64,000 nt of DNA from Portulaca oleracea. Taxonomy: Eukaryota; Streptophyta; Magnoliopsida; Caryophyllales; Portulacaceae. A program made the position numbers and the translations under genes. Numbering within the stretch: the first letter of the stretch is position 1; every line of letters begins with the position of its first letter. A model generated the notes under the pieces. It ran no database searches and was not told where the DNA came from. It saw only the letters and a program-made list of their open reading frames with translations. This document shows positions 1-10,840 of this stretch, in pieces. The stretch spans positions 40,830,749 through 40,894,748 of the forward strand of contig CM055877.1 of assembly GCA_029582165.1 (NCBI GenBank), in the 5' to 3' direction.

Positions 1-1647
1 AATAAACGCAGTTTGACTGTGATTAATCAGATGTGCAAGAACAACTCTCAACCTTGAAGCCAGAAGCTTGGAAGCAGTTTTATAAATGGTGTTACAACAC
101 GCGATTGGTCTAAAGTCTGCAGCAGAGACAGGAATGTCCATTTTGGGGATAAGGGTAAGAATAGTGGAATTCAAAGCAGGGAGGATGCTACCTGTGTCTA
201 GAAATTCCTTGATGGCTTCACAGAAAAGATCACCTAGGTGCGGCCAGGTGTGTTTGAAAAAACCACTGGAATATCCATCCGGACCCGGGGATTTATTGTT
301 TGGAATAGAGAACAGAGCATTTTTGATGTCTTGATTGCTGAAGGGAGCGCATAGCTGAAGTTGTTGCTGCACATTTAGGACCGGCCCCAGTTGGAGTATT
401 TGATGGTTTATGGAAATCCTTGCAGTTGTATCCTCCCCTAGTATCTTATTAAAAAACTGAGCTAGGTGAGTCCCAACATTTTGAAAACCAGAAATGTTAT
501 GTCCATCTTGGTCTTCTAGTGAGTGAATACTGGATGAAATTTTCCTCTTTTTCATTCTGCTGAAGAAGTATTTTGAGCACATGTCTCCATAAGCATTCGT
601 GTCAATTTTGCTCTGTTGGGAAATGATCTGCTTGGCAGACTTCAGAATGTCGAGATATTTTTCTTTTGCAGCAGTTTCTTGAATCAACAGGGTTGGATTT
701 GTTGGAGCAGGATTCCGCTTTTCCTGAATTTTGAGGAGATTGCTTCTGGCTATCTCACATTGATTGTGAATATCAGCATATTTGCTCCTGTTTAATTTCT
801 TTAAAGGTGCTTTGAGCCCTTTTAAAAGATGATAAAGAGCATGCATGGGTGATCCTGATCTTCTGTTTGCCACTGCCTTCTCAATGAGCTCTTCAAAATT
901 TGGATCATTTACCCACATATCAAAAAATCTAAAGCAGGAAATTTGCCTCGGCCCATCCATAGTTTCTAGCTGCACAGGCTTATGATCCGAGAGACTTTGC
1001 AGCAGATAGGTACCTATCATATGCTCTGTTGAAAGTAACCAGTCCTCATTGTAGAAGATCCTGTCAATCTTCGATTGCACATGACCATTTGTCCATGTGA
1101 AATGAGCTCCCTGACATTGTAATTCCGACAGTTGACAATATTCAATACATTCTTTGAAATCCTGTATTTCAAAGTTTTGAACTGATGTACCATTGAGTGT
1201 ATCATCTTCATGGAGAACTGAGTTAAAGTCTCCCAAGACACACCAAGCACCCACAATGTTATCTGCAATATGCTCCAGGCCTTCCCAAAGAGATATTCTT
1301 TCTTCACTCCTATTGAAACCATAAACGAAAGTGTAGAAAGCTTCTGTTCCAGAATGGCAGTCAATAATATGACAATGAATGTATTGGGCCTCAGTTTTTA
1401 TAACTTTGACTGCAACCTTATTCGGTTTCCAGGCTAGGAAAATTCTACCACCTCTATGCTTATCAAAGTTGTTGCAAGTAGACCAAGAGTAGAACATACC
1501 TTTCGATAGAATGTCTACTTTTTCCAATTTCACCTTTGTTTCTAACAAGCAGATCAAATTTGCTTTTGTGCTCCGCAAGAAGATGAGTACATCCTCTTGC
1601 TTCTTGGGGTCATTTAGACCCCTCACATTCCATGTGATGTACTTCAT
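1..1647 (-). CDS. LINE ORF2, endonuclease and start of reverse transcriptase (partial)
   Basis: Reading the minus strand from ATG 1647 gives 549 codons with no stop up to the window edge. The N-terminal part is an APE-type endonuclease: WNVRGLN near the start, LLETK (metal-binding Glu region), VLGDFN around residue 140, and LSDHKP near residue 220. The reverse-transcriptase domain begins near residue 470 with NNKSPGPDGYSSGFFK and continues with FRPIACCN. The protein would nick target DNA and copy the LINE RNA there. The catalytic FADD and the C-terminal zinc-finger and RNase H parts are beyond the window. The frame was established by hand translation. No damage is visible. Confidence 0.92.
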   Translation of the reverse strand, partial: MKYITWNVRGLNDPKKQEDVLIFLRSTKANLICLLETKVKLEKVDILSKGMFYSWSTCNNFDKHRGGRIFLAWKPNKVAVKVIKTEAQYIHCHIIDCHSGTEAFYTFVYGFNRSEERISLWEGLEHIADNIVGAWCVLGDFNSVLHEDDTLNGTSVQNFEIQDFKECIEYCQLSELQCQGAHFTWTNGHVQSKIDRIFYNEDWLLSTEHMIGTYLLQSLSDHKPVQLETMDGPRQISCFRFFDMWVNDPNFEELIEKAVANRRSGSPMHALYHLLKGLKAPLKKLNRSKYADIHNQCEIARSNLLKIQEKRNPAPTNPTLLIQETAAKEKYLDILKSAKQIISQQSKIDTNAYGDMCSKYFFSRMKKRKISSSIHSLEDQDGHNISGFQNVGTHLAQFFNKILGEDTTARISINHQILQLGPVLNVQQQLQLCAPFSNQDIKNALFSIPNNKSPGPDGYSSGFFKHTWPHLGDLFCEAIKEFLDTGSILPALNSTILTLIPKMDIPVSAADFRPIACCNTIYKTASKLLASRLRVVLAHLINHSQTAFI

Positions 1648-2813
1648 TGTGGATCTGGATCAGATCCAGAGGACAGGTCTTTTCCCTCTTTCTCCTCTTC
1701 ACAGTCCCTATCATCTTCCATATCTTCTTCTTGCTGTTCCTCGCTTTGATCCAGAGCCTTGAACCTGTTTCTTGTTGGTGTTTGCTCTATTTCCTGCACA
1801 TTCTTGCTTGGAGGGCTTTTAGTTGAAACTTTGGAGGATCTAATAAATCCATGTTCATCAACTTCCCTCTGAATTTTTCCTTTTGGTTGCCAGATTTACT
1901 TGGTGTGTTTGGTAGCCTCTTTCTCCTTTTTCTTCTTGCAATCTTCTGTGCGATGACCCATCATATGACATGTATTGCATTTGGTTGGTTTCCAGTCATA
2001 TTCCACTTTCTGGGTGACAATTACTTCATTTTCATTCACGAATTTGATCTCATCTGGTAATGTTTCATCAACATTCACCTCAATTAGGACTCTTGCTGTT
2101 GTTAGCATTGTTTTGTCTCGTGTTGCTTTATCAGTTTTTATGGGCACTCCAATGAGACTTGCTAGATTACCCAGATTCTTTGGGCTCCAGTATTGAAGAT
2201 TCAGATGAGGGAATTTAACCCAAATAGGCAGGCTTTTGATAGCATCTTGGTCAATTTTTCCTTGAGGAGTCCATTCTTTAACAACTAGAGGTTTGTTGTC
2301 AAAGAAAAATACTCCCCTATTTAGGATCTCCTTCTTGTATTCCTCTTTCTCAAATCTGACCAAGAAGAGCCCTTTCCTAATTGCAACAATTTTGTTGATT
2401 CCATAGTGTCTCCATATTCTTTTCAGGAATCCTTCGATCACTGGGAAGGGGGGATTTGCACCCAGTACACAGCATATGATTGAGTTTTGCCAATACTCAA
2501 TTTCCTTTGCAACTTCTTGCTTTTCAATACGAGCTATACGTTCGCCATCTATGTGTTCTACTTGACTGAATTTCAATTCGGTCTCATCTGCAGGATCCAC
2601 CATTGAAGCGAAAGAAGTTTTCATCTGGGTTATTTGCTGCCCAGATTCGTAAATTCTAGGCGTGACAGCTTCACTTGGTTCTTCCCCTTTGCCAGCTGCG
2701 CTTTGATTTTCCTCATCAGAGTTTTTGGTTTCTATATTTGCAGTCTGCATAGATCTAGTGATGATTTGTTTGGAATTGTTTTTCTGATTTACTTTCTTCT
2801 TTGCCTTTGCCAT
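1644..2813 (-). pseudogene. LINE ORF1 (DUF4283 / zinc-knuckle nucleic-acid-binding protein) with one in-frame stop
   Basis: The start at 2813 opens 305 codons: a basic N-terminus, then a DUF4283-like domain (motifs such as FPVIEGFLKRIW and PIWVKFPHLNLQYW) and a zinc knuckle CNTCHMMGHRTEDC (CX2CX4HX4C) near residues 280-293. A TAA at 1898-1896 stops it. In the same frame the sequence stays open for another 83 codons, including NRFKALD and an acidic tail usual in the family, and ends at TGA 1646-1644, overlapping the ORF2 ATG. The protein would bind LINE RNA as the gag-like partner of ORF2. Seen: one stop and no frameshift. Inferred: a single substitution inactivated it, unless the stop is read through. 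Confidence 0.88.
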
Positions 2814-2858
2814 GGCTTGGGATAGAGAGAATCTCTCTCTAACCCTAAGCAGAGAGAG

Positions 2859-2861
<3 letters not shown>

Positions 2862-2937
<76 letters not shown>

Positions 2938-2949
2938 TTAATTAATTAA
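2862..2949. repeat. (TA)n microsatellite with (ATTA)n tail
   Basis: About 70 bases of uninterrupted TA followed by ATTA repeats, directly upstream of the LINE leader on the minus strand. Confidence 0.97.
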
Positions 2950-3420
2950 CGTTCATAAGACCCCTTTATTAGCAAAACCAGACTGCACACACGGAAATAG
3001 TCAGGCAGCAAAAGTCATTAATAGGCAACAAAAAGAGAGGCAACAACCATGACAACTGTAAACCAGTACAACGAAGAGAACGATATAAACAATTACATTA
3101 GCTCCATCATAGCCAAGCAATAGAAATCTATTGAAAACTGAAAGGTAAGAAGTGAAAAATATTGTTAAATGCCTAACTAAGAATGAATGCTTGATCTTCC
3201 AATCTAATGACCACAGGCAGATACTACAATTTACGCATTTGAAAGTCGAAATATGTTCTCCTCCTGATGATATAAATGAACCGACCGAATAGCACAGCAC
3301 TTCAAGGCAGCAGCAGCGTCACCTGTATACTATCAAACAAAGCCTTGCATGCCACTTCAACACCACCAAAAAACTGAGAAATTGAATCACCCCTCTGTTA
3401 ACTAAGGACAACAGCGGCAA
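2950..3420. other. Unassigned stretch between two LINE fragments
   Basis: No recognisable protein motif. It lies 3' of the second LINE fragment on the minus strand and could be its untranslated tail, but no poly(A) or target duplication was found. Confidence 0.4.
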
Positions 3421-4354
3421 CATAAAAGTTTCCACCTTTGCTTGATTTCAGACCACTAGAGACTTGAGTGAAGCCCTTTATATTTCTTAGTACAAGCAAC
3501 AATTTTGCCAAAACACGGGAGGGACTCTAGAATCACTTCCACTCCACAGAAAAATTCTGCACATTTTATTAATTGCTTCAATCACACTTGAAGGAATGAT
3601 GAACACTTGAGCCAGTAAGTGTGAATCTCCATTAATATACTGTTTACTAACTCCACACTCGGGGCGTAGGTTAGTCTATTCACAGCCCACCCTTGGAGTC
3701 TCTCGGACATTTTAGACAGTAGAGCAGCACATGCTGCACAGTCATGGCGGTTCAAGCGGATAGGTTTCACAGGAACTCCTAGTTACTTAAAACGTAAAGT
3801 AGCTCTCTTAAAACCTGTTAGAACCAGAGCCTGCTCAATAAACTGCCCATGAACACCCGCAAATGTGATATCAGATTTTGTCAAGTTTGGAAGCAGACCT
3901 GAACAATCTGAAAAATGATTAAGGGCACCCAGCTGGATATTGATACTGTGTAAGTCCCCATGCCATAAAACAAATAAATCATCCGCGAAACCCAAATGAT
4001 TTAGTTTGAGTTGCTTACAGAATTGATGAAATTTGACGTTTGAATCCTCAGCAGCCTCCTTAAATGCTCTTCCAAGATAGTCCATAATGATCACGAATAA
4101 AAGAGGGGATATAGGATCCCCCTGCCGTAAACCTCTGCCACTTCTAAAATGACCAAAAGACGAACCATTGATGCTAATAGAGAAGGAAGCAGAACATACA
4201 CATACCATTATCAGATTAAAGAACATAGACGGGAAACGAAGAGCTAGTAAGAGTTGCTCCAAAATATTCCAGTCAACTGTAACATACGCCTTCTGGATAT
4301 ATATATATATATAATTCTCCAAAAAATTCCAGTCAACTGTAACATACGTCTTCT

Positions 4355-4417
<63 letters not shown>

Positions 4418-4444
4418 CATACATATATATATATACACATACAT

Positions 4445-4475
<31 letters not shown>

Positions 4476-4480
4476 AACAA
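3420..4480 (-). pseudogene. Decayed LINE reverse transcriptase fragment
   Basis: Minus-strand translation shows the second half of a plant LINE RT: KAYVTVDW (start of motif A), then GLRQGDPISPLLF, the catalytic FADD box (GFADDLFVLW), then WAVNRLTYAPSVELVNSIL typical of the region after the RT core. An in-frame TAA at 3785-3783 replaces the tyrosine of the usual YLGVPV; the frame continues to 3582, and a frameshift then leads to a stretch like IEAINKMCRIFLW ending near 3420. The 5' side is cut at an expanded TA microsatellite, which has replaced the Asp-bearing part of motif A. The fragment is dead and distinct from the LINE at 1-2860. Confidence 0.85.
4257..4474. repeat. 60-bp tandem duplication with TA/CA microsatellites
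   Basis: A unit beginning CTCCAAAA at 4257 recurs at 4317 (period 60) with few changes. It contains LINE RT sequence followed by TA repeats; the second copy runs into a long TA tract (to about 4412) and TA/CA repeats to 4474. Expansion from a TA run gained during LINE decay is the likely origin. Confidence 0.88.
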
Positions 4481-4489
4481 ATCATGTGC

Positions 4490-7484
4490 GAAATAGATCT
4501 CTATGAGAAGGTGAGGAGTATTGAGTTATAAATCTTCCATCTAACAGATATTATTAAAACCACCACTTTCAAGAAAACCAAAACTTATATGCAAGTTCGA
4601 CGAGACTACACTTCTTGTCTATACTCTTGCATTGACTGTAACATTTCTATACATAATATAAAGAGGCTTATCTATGGGACGGACGAAAAATTGTTTGACA
4701 TCACGTGAGGAGCACGTTGCTGTTTTGGTTGTGGCGGGCTTTGATGGGTTTTTTTCGTGCTCTCGCGGGTCATTAATTTTATCAAACAGTCGGGCTTCTT
4801 GCAGGTCACTTATTCGGATTGACCGCTCAGAAGTTTCTCTGCGTCCCTTCAACTCTCCGAGTCCCTCCCATGTGCTCCGTTTTCTTCAATTTCACATTGT
4901 CATCTATGCCTGGAATTGCAGAGATTAGCGACCGTCGTTTCTTATCACCCCTGCCTCGTTGGTCACGACTGTAGGGGTCCTCCAAACGACGAAGTCAGGT
5001 CTGTATTAAGGTCGAAATTAGGGTTTCGCGGTTACTATTTTGCTATGGTGGTGTCGAATTTAGGTTTTGGAATGATGCTCATTCAATTTGTTCATTCTGT
5101 GTTTTCCTAAAATTTGGCTGCTACAATTGTCATGTATTTTCGACCTTTTCGTTGATGTTGTTGTTTTACTTGAAACAAATTGCTTGTTTGGAATGATGTG
5201 CAAATTTAGAAATGTAGTCTCACAGAACATGGGGCAAGGAGAACATAAATTGGTAGTTGATTTGGTTAATTATGCTATTGAAGTTGCTCTTTCTCATGGA
5301 CTTTGATAAACAAATTTTTTACGGTTTGTCGTTGTTGATTATGTTTTGTTTTTGGGTTTAACTTGTTCTTCAACTTCAATTTGATATTGGGATATATATG
5401 ACAGTGATGATGATGGAGGTAATGACAATTCTCTAATCTTAAGCACCAGAGTTATGTTATCCGATGTCTTTGTTTCATGTAAAGCCATGTGTTAGGTTTC
5501 ATTTCAATCATCGTACTTGATGATGTGAATTGTCCATTAGCATGAACTTGTGTCCCCTAATCATGTGTTTAATGTGTAATTTTGGTCATTTTACCTCTCT
5601 CTTAGTTTGATTTGAGTTGGAAAAGGTTGCAAAATATATTTTTCAATCGTTGATTGTTATGTTGGACTAAAATGCATTGTTAATATATAATGATTTTCTC
5701 CTACAATTGTTTTGTTTCTATGAAAGACATTGATATAGGGAAATCTCCCTTGCTTTATGTTTTCACTTTGTAAAGTTTAAAAATCATATTTTTAAGATTG
5801 TTGTAGATACATTGGTATTGCATTATTTATCAATTGAATACTGAATGTGACCTCAAACATTCTTAGAAAGTGATAAACTGATCTATGACCTCATGGGCCA
5901 TTTATAATGTTGTAATTGGTGTTTTTCAGTAGGGTAGAGTGCTGGATCATCTCACCTTTCTTTTCAAGATCTTAGATTTTTATTTTAAATTCCAGGCAAA
6001 CTATTTTTTTTTACCACTCACAAACATCCTCTGACCCATCAAATGTTAAAAGCATAGAAACTCACAATAATATATAGCAACTCTCATTTGTAACACTGGT
6101 TTGTCTAATGAGCTCCACAAAACTTTATTCTTTTAGTGTTCTGCTGACAAGAATTCAGGATTGGTGGTACCATGTGGCAATCAAAGAAACAAGTGTACTT
6201 TTCATTGCACCCATTCTCACTTCTTGCACCACATATTGTAGGATTCCTACAACACCAGATAAGATTACAAGTTTTAGTTAATCAATAGGACATCTTACAA
6301 TTAGTAACTGAAAAGACAATTGAAGTATAACTACAAGAAATGACATTCACCTGAAGAATTTTGCTGGGAATCTTGGCACTGGACCACTCATACTTGTATG
6401 ACAAGTTTCTACAACATAAATAACTAAAAAATAAATGCAAATTAAATTAGTTTAGAACACATTATTCATTAAAAGATAAAACCATTCACACTTCGGAAAG
6501 CATTTTGAGATTGAAAATTTCTTGATCTTAGGGTACTAATGCCCTTTGTTTATAGCTTAACTTTAAATTCATACAGAATTATCCAGTCCGCTTCTAGCTA
6601 TGATATATTATAGTTAAACTTGTATGATAGACGGTCACAACTTTCTAATATATCACCGTATGATGCTTTTGTATGTTTGAATTTGCATAATGTAATATCA
6701 GTCCATCTTGAAAAATCCTGGAGATCACTCTTTTCCTCTTAATTATTTTTCTATTAGCATATGATGTTTTGCATTAGTTCCAATTTAGTGCATCTCCGTT
6801 ATCTGAAGAATGATTACGCCTCTTTGCATTATTTAATGATCTTCATCCCTTGTGCTATGGCAGAGGGAGGATCTGGTCCTTAAAAGCACCCTAAAGTCAA
6901 CTCTTGCTCCCTCTTTTTTTTCTGAAGGTGTGGCTATAACGTTGTAGCCAGTGGTCCAAAATGCAGTATCAATTGCAATTGCGGTAATGGTAAGGTTTGC
7001 TGAATTGTGGTAATGCAATTTGGGTGACAAAACGACCTCATTTTAGATGTTGTAGCCTCCATTAGGGAGCTTGGTTGAAGACTCGTAGACTTACCTAAGT
7101 GCCTACGCCTAGGAAAACTAAAAGTCCAAATAACTTGTTGACTGTTAAGATTTGTTTGTACATTGCATCATACACAGTATATTTGTGCAGGATGTCCCTT
7201 TGTTCAAAGTCTCCAATAAGCCTTAAAGCTTGAGATGGGGTTTGGCTGAGATTTTTTTGGTTTCTTGGAATATGGATCACATCATTTGGAGTTCAGGTTC
7301 TACTGTGAATTTCCCCTAATTGTTTCTACTAAGAATCGTGTCATGGAAATATCAATAATATTGTTTGAGGAGATTCACGTTGAGTATAATTCAGGTCAAA
7401 ATACGATTGCTAAACACTGGGTTTATGTTACATCTATAGCTGAATTTCTCCTGTCCTGTGGAGTGATGGTGTAGGAATTCCAAA
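4490..7484. other. Intergenic region without a recognisable gene
   Basis: No ORF with family features. The part at 4680-5060 is richer in GC and contains a gene-leader-like stretch (TTAGGGTTTCGC near 5020), so it could be the 5' end of a lost gene, but no coding frame follows. The rest is AT-rich with poly-T runs. Confidence 0.4.
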
Positions 7485-7536
7485 CCCCCCCCCCCCCCCC
7501 ACCCCCACCCCCACAACAACAACAACAAAAAAAAAC
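7485..7536. repeat. Poly-C tract and CAA/A-rich simple repeat
   Basis: A run of 16 C followed by ACCCCC repeats and CAA repeats. Such runs are prone to assembly-length error. Confidence 0.95.
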
Positions 7537-7625
7537 AATACATTCTTTCTTTGGTTTGTGATCATATATATATAGGTGACAAATTACTCACACATTTACA
7601 CTTATGTTTGTGGCAAACTGACATT

Positions 7626-7757
7626 TGCAGGCTATTATTCTCATATGGCGATGTGGAGAAGGAAATCAGTATCAAGCATACCGATGATCCACAAGAGAAG
7701 ACCAAAGCAACCATTGTGGATTTAAGTTAGAGGGACATGAGTAATTTTGCTCAAAAG
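7626..7757 (+). other. Possible orphan exon after a TTTGCAG acceptor
   Basis: After CATTTGCAG the + strand is open for about 35 codons (LFSYGDVEKEISIKHTDDPQ and onward) to a TAG. The composition looks coding but I recognise no family and there is no partner exon. Low confidence. Confidence 0.15.
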
Positions 7758-7809
7758 AGATTGACATAGGAGGACATTTGATGAATCTCTTGTCAAGTAG
7801 TGTATATTA

Positions 7810-8103
7810 CTCCCTCCGTTCCATATTAATTGATATTTAAACTAACCTTTTTTGTTCCAAAATAATTGTCACTTTCCATTTCCCAATACCAAACTTAATT
7901 ATTTTAACTTTAAGAATTATGTTAACTTTTTACTTTTTCAATCAATATAACTACTCCTACTCACATTCTCTCACTAGCTACATCCTGATATGTGAAAAAT
8001 AACTTGGAAAATAGTGATATTTAATTACATAAGTAGTTTTTTTAGTTGAACATTGGTATATATAAAATTATGAAATATGGCAATTAACTTGGAATGGAAG
8101 GAG
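7810..8103. mobile_element. Stowaway-type MITE (Tc1/mariner), 294 bp
   Basis: Begins CTCCCTCCGTTCC and ends GGAATGGAAGGAG, the Stowaway terminal inverted repeat, flanked by TA on both sides (7808-7809 and 8104-8105), the expected TA target duplication. It contains no ORF and is non-autonomous. Confidence 0.92.
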
Positions 8104-8203
8104 TATGTATTTAAGGCTTCATAGATTTCTCGTGAAAGCATTTGACAGTATCAATTCTTACTATTAAAGCTTTGCACAAGCATAATTAATTTTAGGCATA
8201 TCG

Positions 8204-8232
8204 CTCGTGCCTTGCACGGGCATGCTCACTAG
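8204..8232 (+). mobile_element. Helitron-like 3' terminus
   Basis: A short hairpin (GCTCGTGC, loop CTT, GCACGGGC) is followed after seven bases by CTAG and then T, the 3' end structure of plant Helitrons (hairpin plus CTRR, inserted before T). The 5' TC end was not located, so the extent is unknown; the Stowaway MITE just upstream may be inside it. Confidence 0.55.
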
Positions 8233-8233
8233 T

Positions 8234-8293
8234 ATATATAATGCATGGATCTTTTTAGTGCTTATATATAATGCATGGATCTTTTTAGTGCTT
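8234..8293. repeat. 30-bp tandem duplication
   Basis: The block containing ATGCATGGATCTTTTTAGTG occurs at 8241 and again at 8271, a period of 30 bases, directly after the Helitron-like end. Confidence 0.9.
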
Positions 8294-8731
8294 ATATTTC
8301 AATGTAGTTGAGTTTGAATCTGCACTATAACAAGATAATGCACTTTTTTTTTTTACTTTTGACACATTTCTATTTTCATTCTTCTTCTTCTTTTTTTTTT
8401 TCTCATGACGGCGTCATTTACATAGAATTTTTTGATAAAAACAAATTTGAAAACTATTTTTTCTGACTCTCTTAATTTATTCAAGCTTTGTCAAAATCCT
8501 TAGATTTAGTTTAATTACTTTATTGTATTCCTTTTATTCATAATAATTAACAATAAAATTTTCATAAACAATTACAACATCAGATTAAAAGTTAATAAGT
8601 TAGACCTAAAATGCACATTAGTATTATATTTAGAGTGTAATAGCGTAGTCATCAGTGTATACGAGTACTAAATTTAGTCCCTTTTTTTTTATAGCATTGG
8701 ATAGGAAATAAGTGAAAAAGATGAGATAAAG

Positions 8732-9520
8732 CAAAAAATGACTCGGGGGGCCTCATATTTTGGTGTAATAATTATAAGGGCCCCCTATTTTCCTAAATTA
8801 TTGGGAGGTGACATTATATTTGATGAAATTATTTGGGAGAGACTTTAGGCTGAATTCCGGCCAAAATTGGCGGGAACCAAGTGATTAAATGCATAATAGT
8901 GTTTTAAAAGGAATTAAACTGCAATTAACAATAATGGAAGATTAAAGGTTTAAAATTTAAAAAAAAAAGATAACTAAAAACACTTAAGTCTACCCCCCTC
9001 CCCAAGTAAAAAAGTCACTTCATTCCTTCCTAGTTCAACATTTATCTCTCTCATCCTCCCTCCCTTTGTTTTGCCATTTTATCACATATTCAATGAGGAG
9101 GGAAGCAAGAGTGAGGTGAAACCGAGAATGAGGTGGAAGTTTGCCAAGGATGGCCACTCTTCTTCAATGGAGGATGGCCACTCTTCTTCAATGGAGGTCG
9201 TCCAACTTGCTAATCTGCTTCTCTCTCTATCAAACTGATTTGGGTTTTCAATTTGGTCAACTTGTTAATTATGTTCAATTTTTATTTTTTGATTTCTTTT
9301 TATTTCCCCCCAATTAATGGAGTTGGTTTAACTCACTAAACACTTAATCCACAATAAATACATCATTAAATGTCTCCCACCAATTTTTGACCGGAATTCA
9401 GCCTGAAAGTCTCTCCCAAATAATTTCATCAAATATAATGTCACCTCCCAGTAATTTAGGAAAATAGGGGGCCCTTATAATTATTACACCAAAATATGAG
9501 GCCCCCAGAGTCGTTTTTGA
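8732..9520. mobile_element. Long-TIR non-autonomous element (Mutator-like), 789 bp
   Basis: Arms of about 140 bp (8732-8870 and 9381-9520) are near-identical inverted copies, with GGCCTCATATTTTGGTGTAA in the left arm and its complement in the right. The flanks share ATAAAG in a 9-base window (GAGATAAAG against ATCATAAAG), an imperfect 9-bp target duplication that fits Mutator. The interior has no conserved ORF but holds a small tandem duplication around GATGGCCACTCTTCTTCAAT (9148-9196). Confidence 0.8.
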
Positions 9521-9849
9521 TCATAAAGTGGGAAAGGTGGGAGAATGTTTGGTAAGGTAAGTCACATCACTCACATAATTTAAATATATGAATTTTACAA
9601 TATGTAATATATAATGTTTAATAAGATATCGTGAGTAACACAAGTTACATCTATCACGTCACTTATTAAATACCTTAATTTTTAAATATGTATTATGTAA
9701 GGTAGGTAAGGAATTTTGATTTTTGAGTAGTGTGGAAAAGGTGCGATAGAGTGAGAAAGAGTCGAATAGGGAGACAAATTTATCCTACATTATATCAAAA
9801 AGAATAGGGCCCATAATATATTGTATAATGTCCAAAAGTATCTCACAAA

Positions 9850-10350
9850 AATAAGAGTTTGTGCTAGTGTGCAAAGTAGTCGGTAAAAAAATAAAGTAGT
9901 CGGTGCTAGTGTGCAAAGACATCTATGCTAATGTTGGATAAACTACATAATAATGTGTGAAAAAAGACATTGTTATAATGTGCAAAACCAATTTTAGATG
10001 TAGTTAATACCCAAAAGTATCTCACAGTGTGTAAAGGAGTCTATGCTTGTGTGTAAAGAAGTTTGTGCTAATGCACAAAGGAATCAATGCTAGCATGTAA
10101 AAGAGTATGTGCTAGTGCGCAAATGTATGAATGCTAGTGTACAAAGGAGTCAATGTTAGTGTTCAAAAGAGTTTGTGCTAATTTACTGCTAATGTATAAA
10201 GGAATCAATGCTAGTGTACAAAGGAATCTATGCTAATGTACAAAGTAGTGTGTAGTAGTGTGCAACAAAATCAATACTCAACATTTAGTGTCCTTACTAA
10301 TTATATTAGAGTGCATAATTGTATATTAATTAATGTGCATAAGTATTATA
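9850..10350. repeat. Degenerate short-period repeat field
   Basis: Phrases such as TGCTAGTGTGCAAAG, AAAGGAGTC and GTGCTAATG recur every 25-35 bases with drift. The unit is too decayed for a clean consensus by eye. Similar wording on the opposite strand occurs at 16890-16990 (for example ACTCCTTTACACATTAA). Confidence 0.65.
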
Positions 10351-10594
10351 TTTAGTGTGAAATAGCGCAGTAACTAGTAAGCATAAATACCACACTTTTA
10401 CTGTGTGATAGTATGATAATTAGTATACATAAGTATTATATTTAATGTGTATGGTATTTGAATTAGTGTGCACAACTATTATAGCATATGGTGTGTAATA
10501 ATATGTTGTCGGTGTGGATAAGTGTAATACAATGATTACCACGATAAGAAAAATAGTTAATAATTACAAAATGTGAAAAAACAAAATAAAGATT

Positions 10595-10840
10595 TGTAAA
10601 GATCCAAAGTGATTGTTGGATCAAGGAAGAGAAAATTTGAAAAGAGATTAGAGAGGGGAGAAAGGATGAATGAATGTTATTTCATGTCTCTGAGAACACA
10701 CGAGAGGGAGTATATATAGTACTACCCTTTGCAAGATCAAGACAAAAAGAAAAAAGAATCAAAGAAAAAGAAAACAAACAGAACACCTAACTATACTAAC
10801 TGTACAAGCTCACAACAACTGTAATAACTAATGTCCAACA
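10595..10840 (-). repeat. Copia 3' LTR, 246 bp
   Basis: Begins TGTAAAGATCC and ends GTCCAACA on the plus strand. It pairs with 15247-15492 at the same length with about 13 mismatches by eye. Confidence 0.96.

Larger units (their letters stand above)
1..2860 (-). mobile_element. LINE (non-LTR retrotransposon), 5' part, cut by window edge
   Basis: Read on the minus strand this is a plant L1-type LINE: a short 5' leader (2814-2860), ORF1 starting at 2813, and ORF2 starting at 1647 and still open at base 1. The ORF1 stop and the ORF2 start overlap as ATGA, a typical bicistronic layout. The leader abuts a long TA microsatellite, so the exact 5' end is unclear. The 3' end lies outside the window, so no target-site duplication can be tested. 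The near-intact reading frames suggest a fairly young copy. Confidence 0.93.

Noticed and set aside
4244..4496. ORFs made of repeated Ile-Tyr on both strands
   Set aside because: They are translations of the TA microsatellite; only the LINE RT part on the minus strand is real.
9850..10350. Possible CRISPR-like or satellite array
   Set aside because: Units are irregular in length and sequence with no constant repeat, and the genome is a plant.
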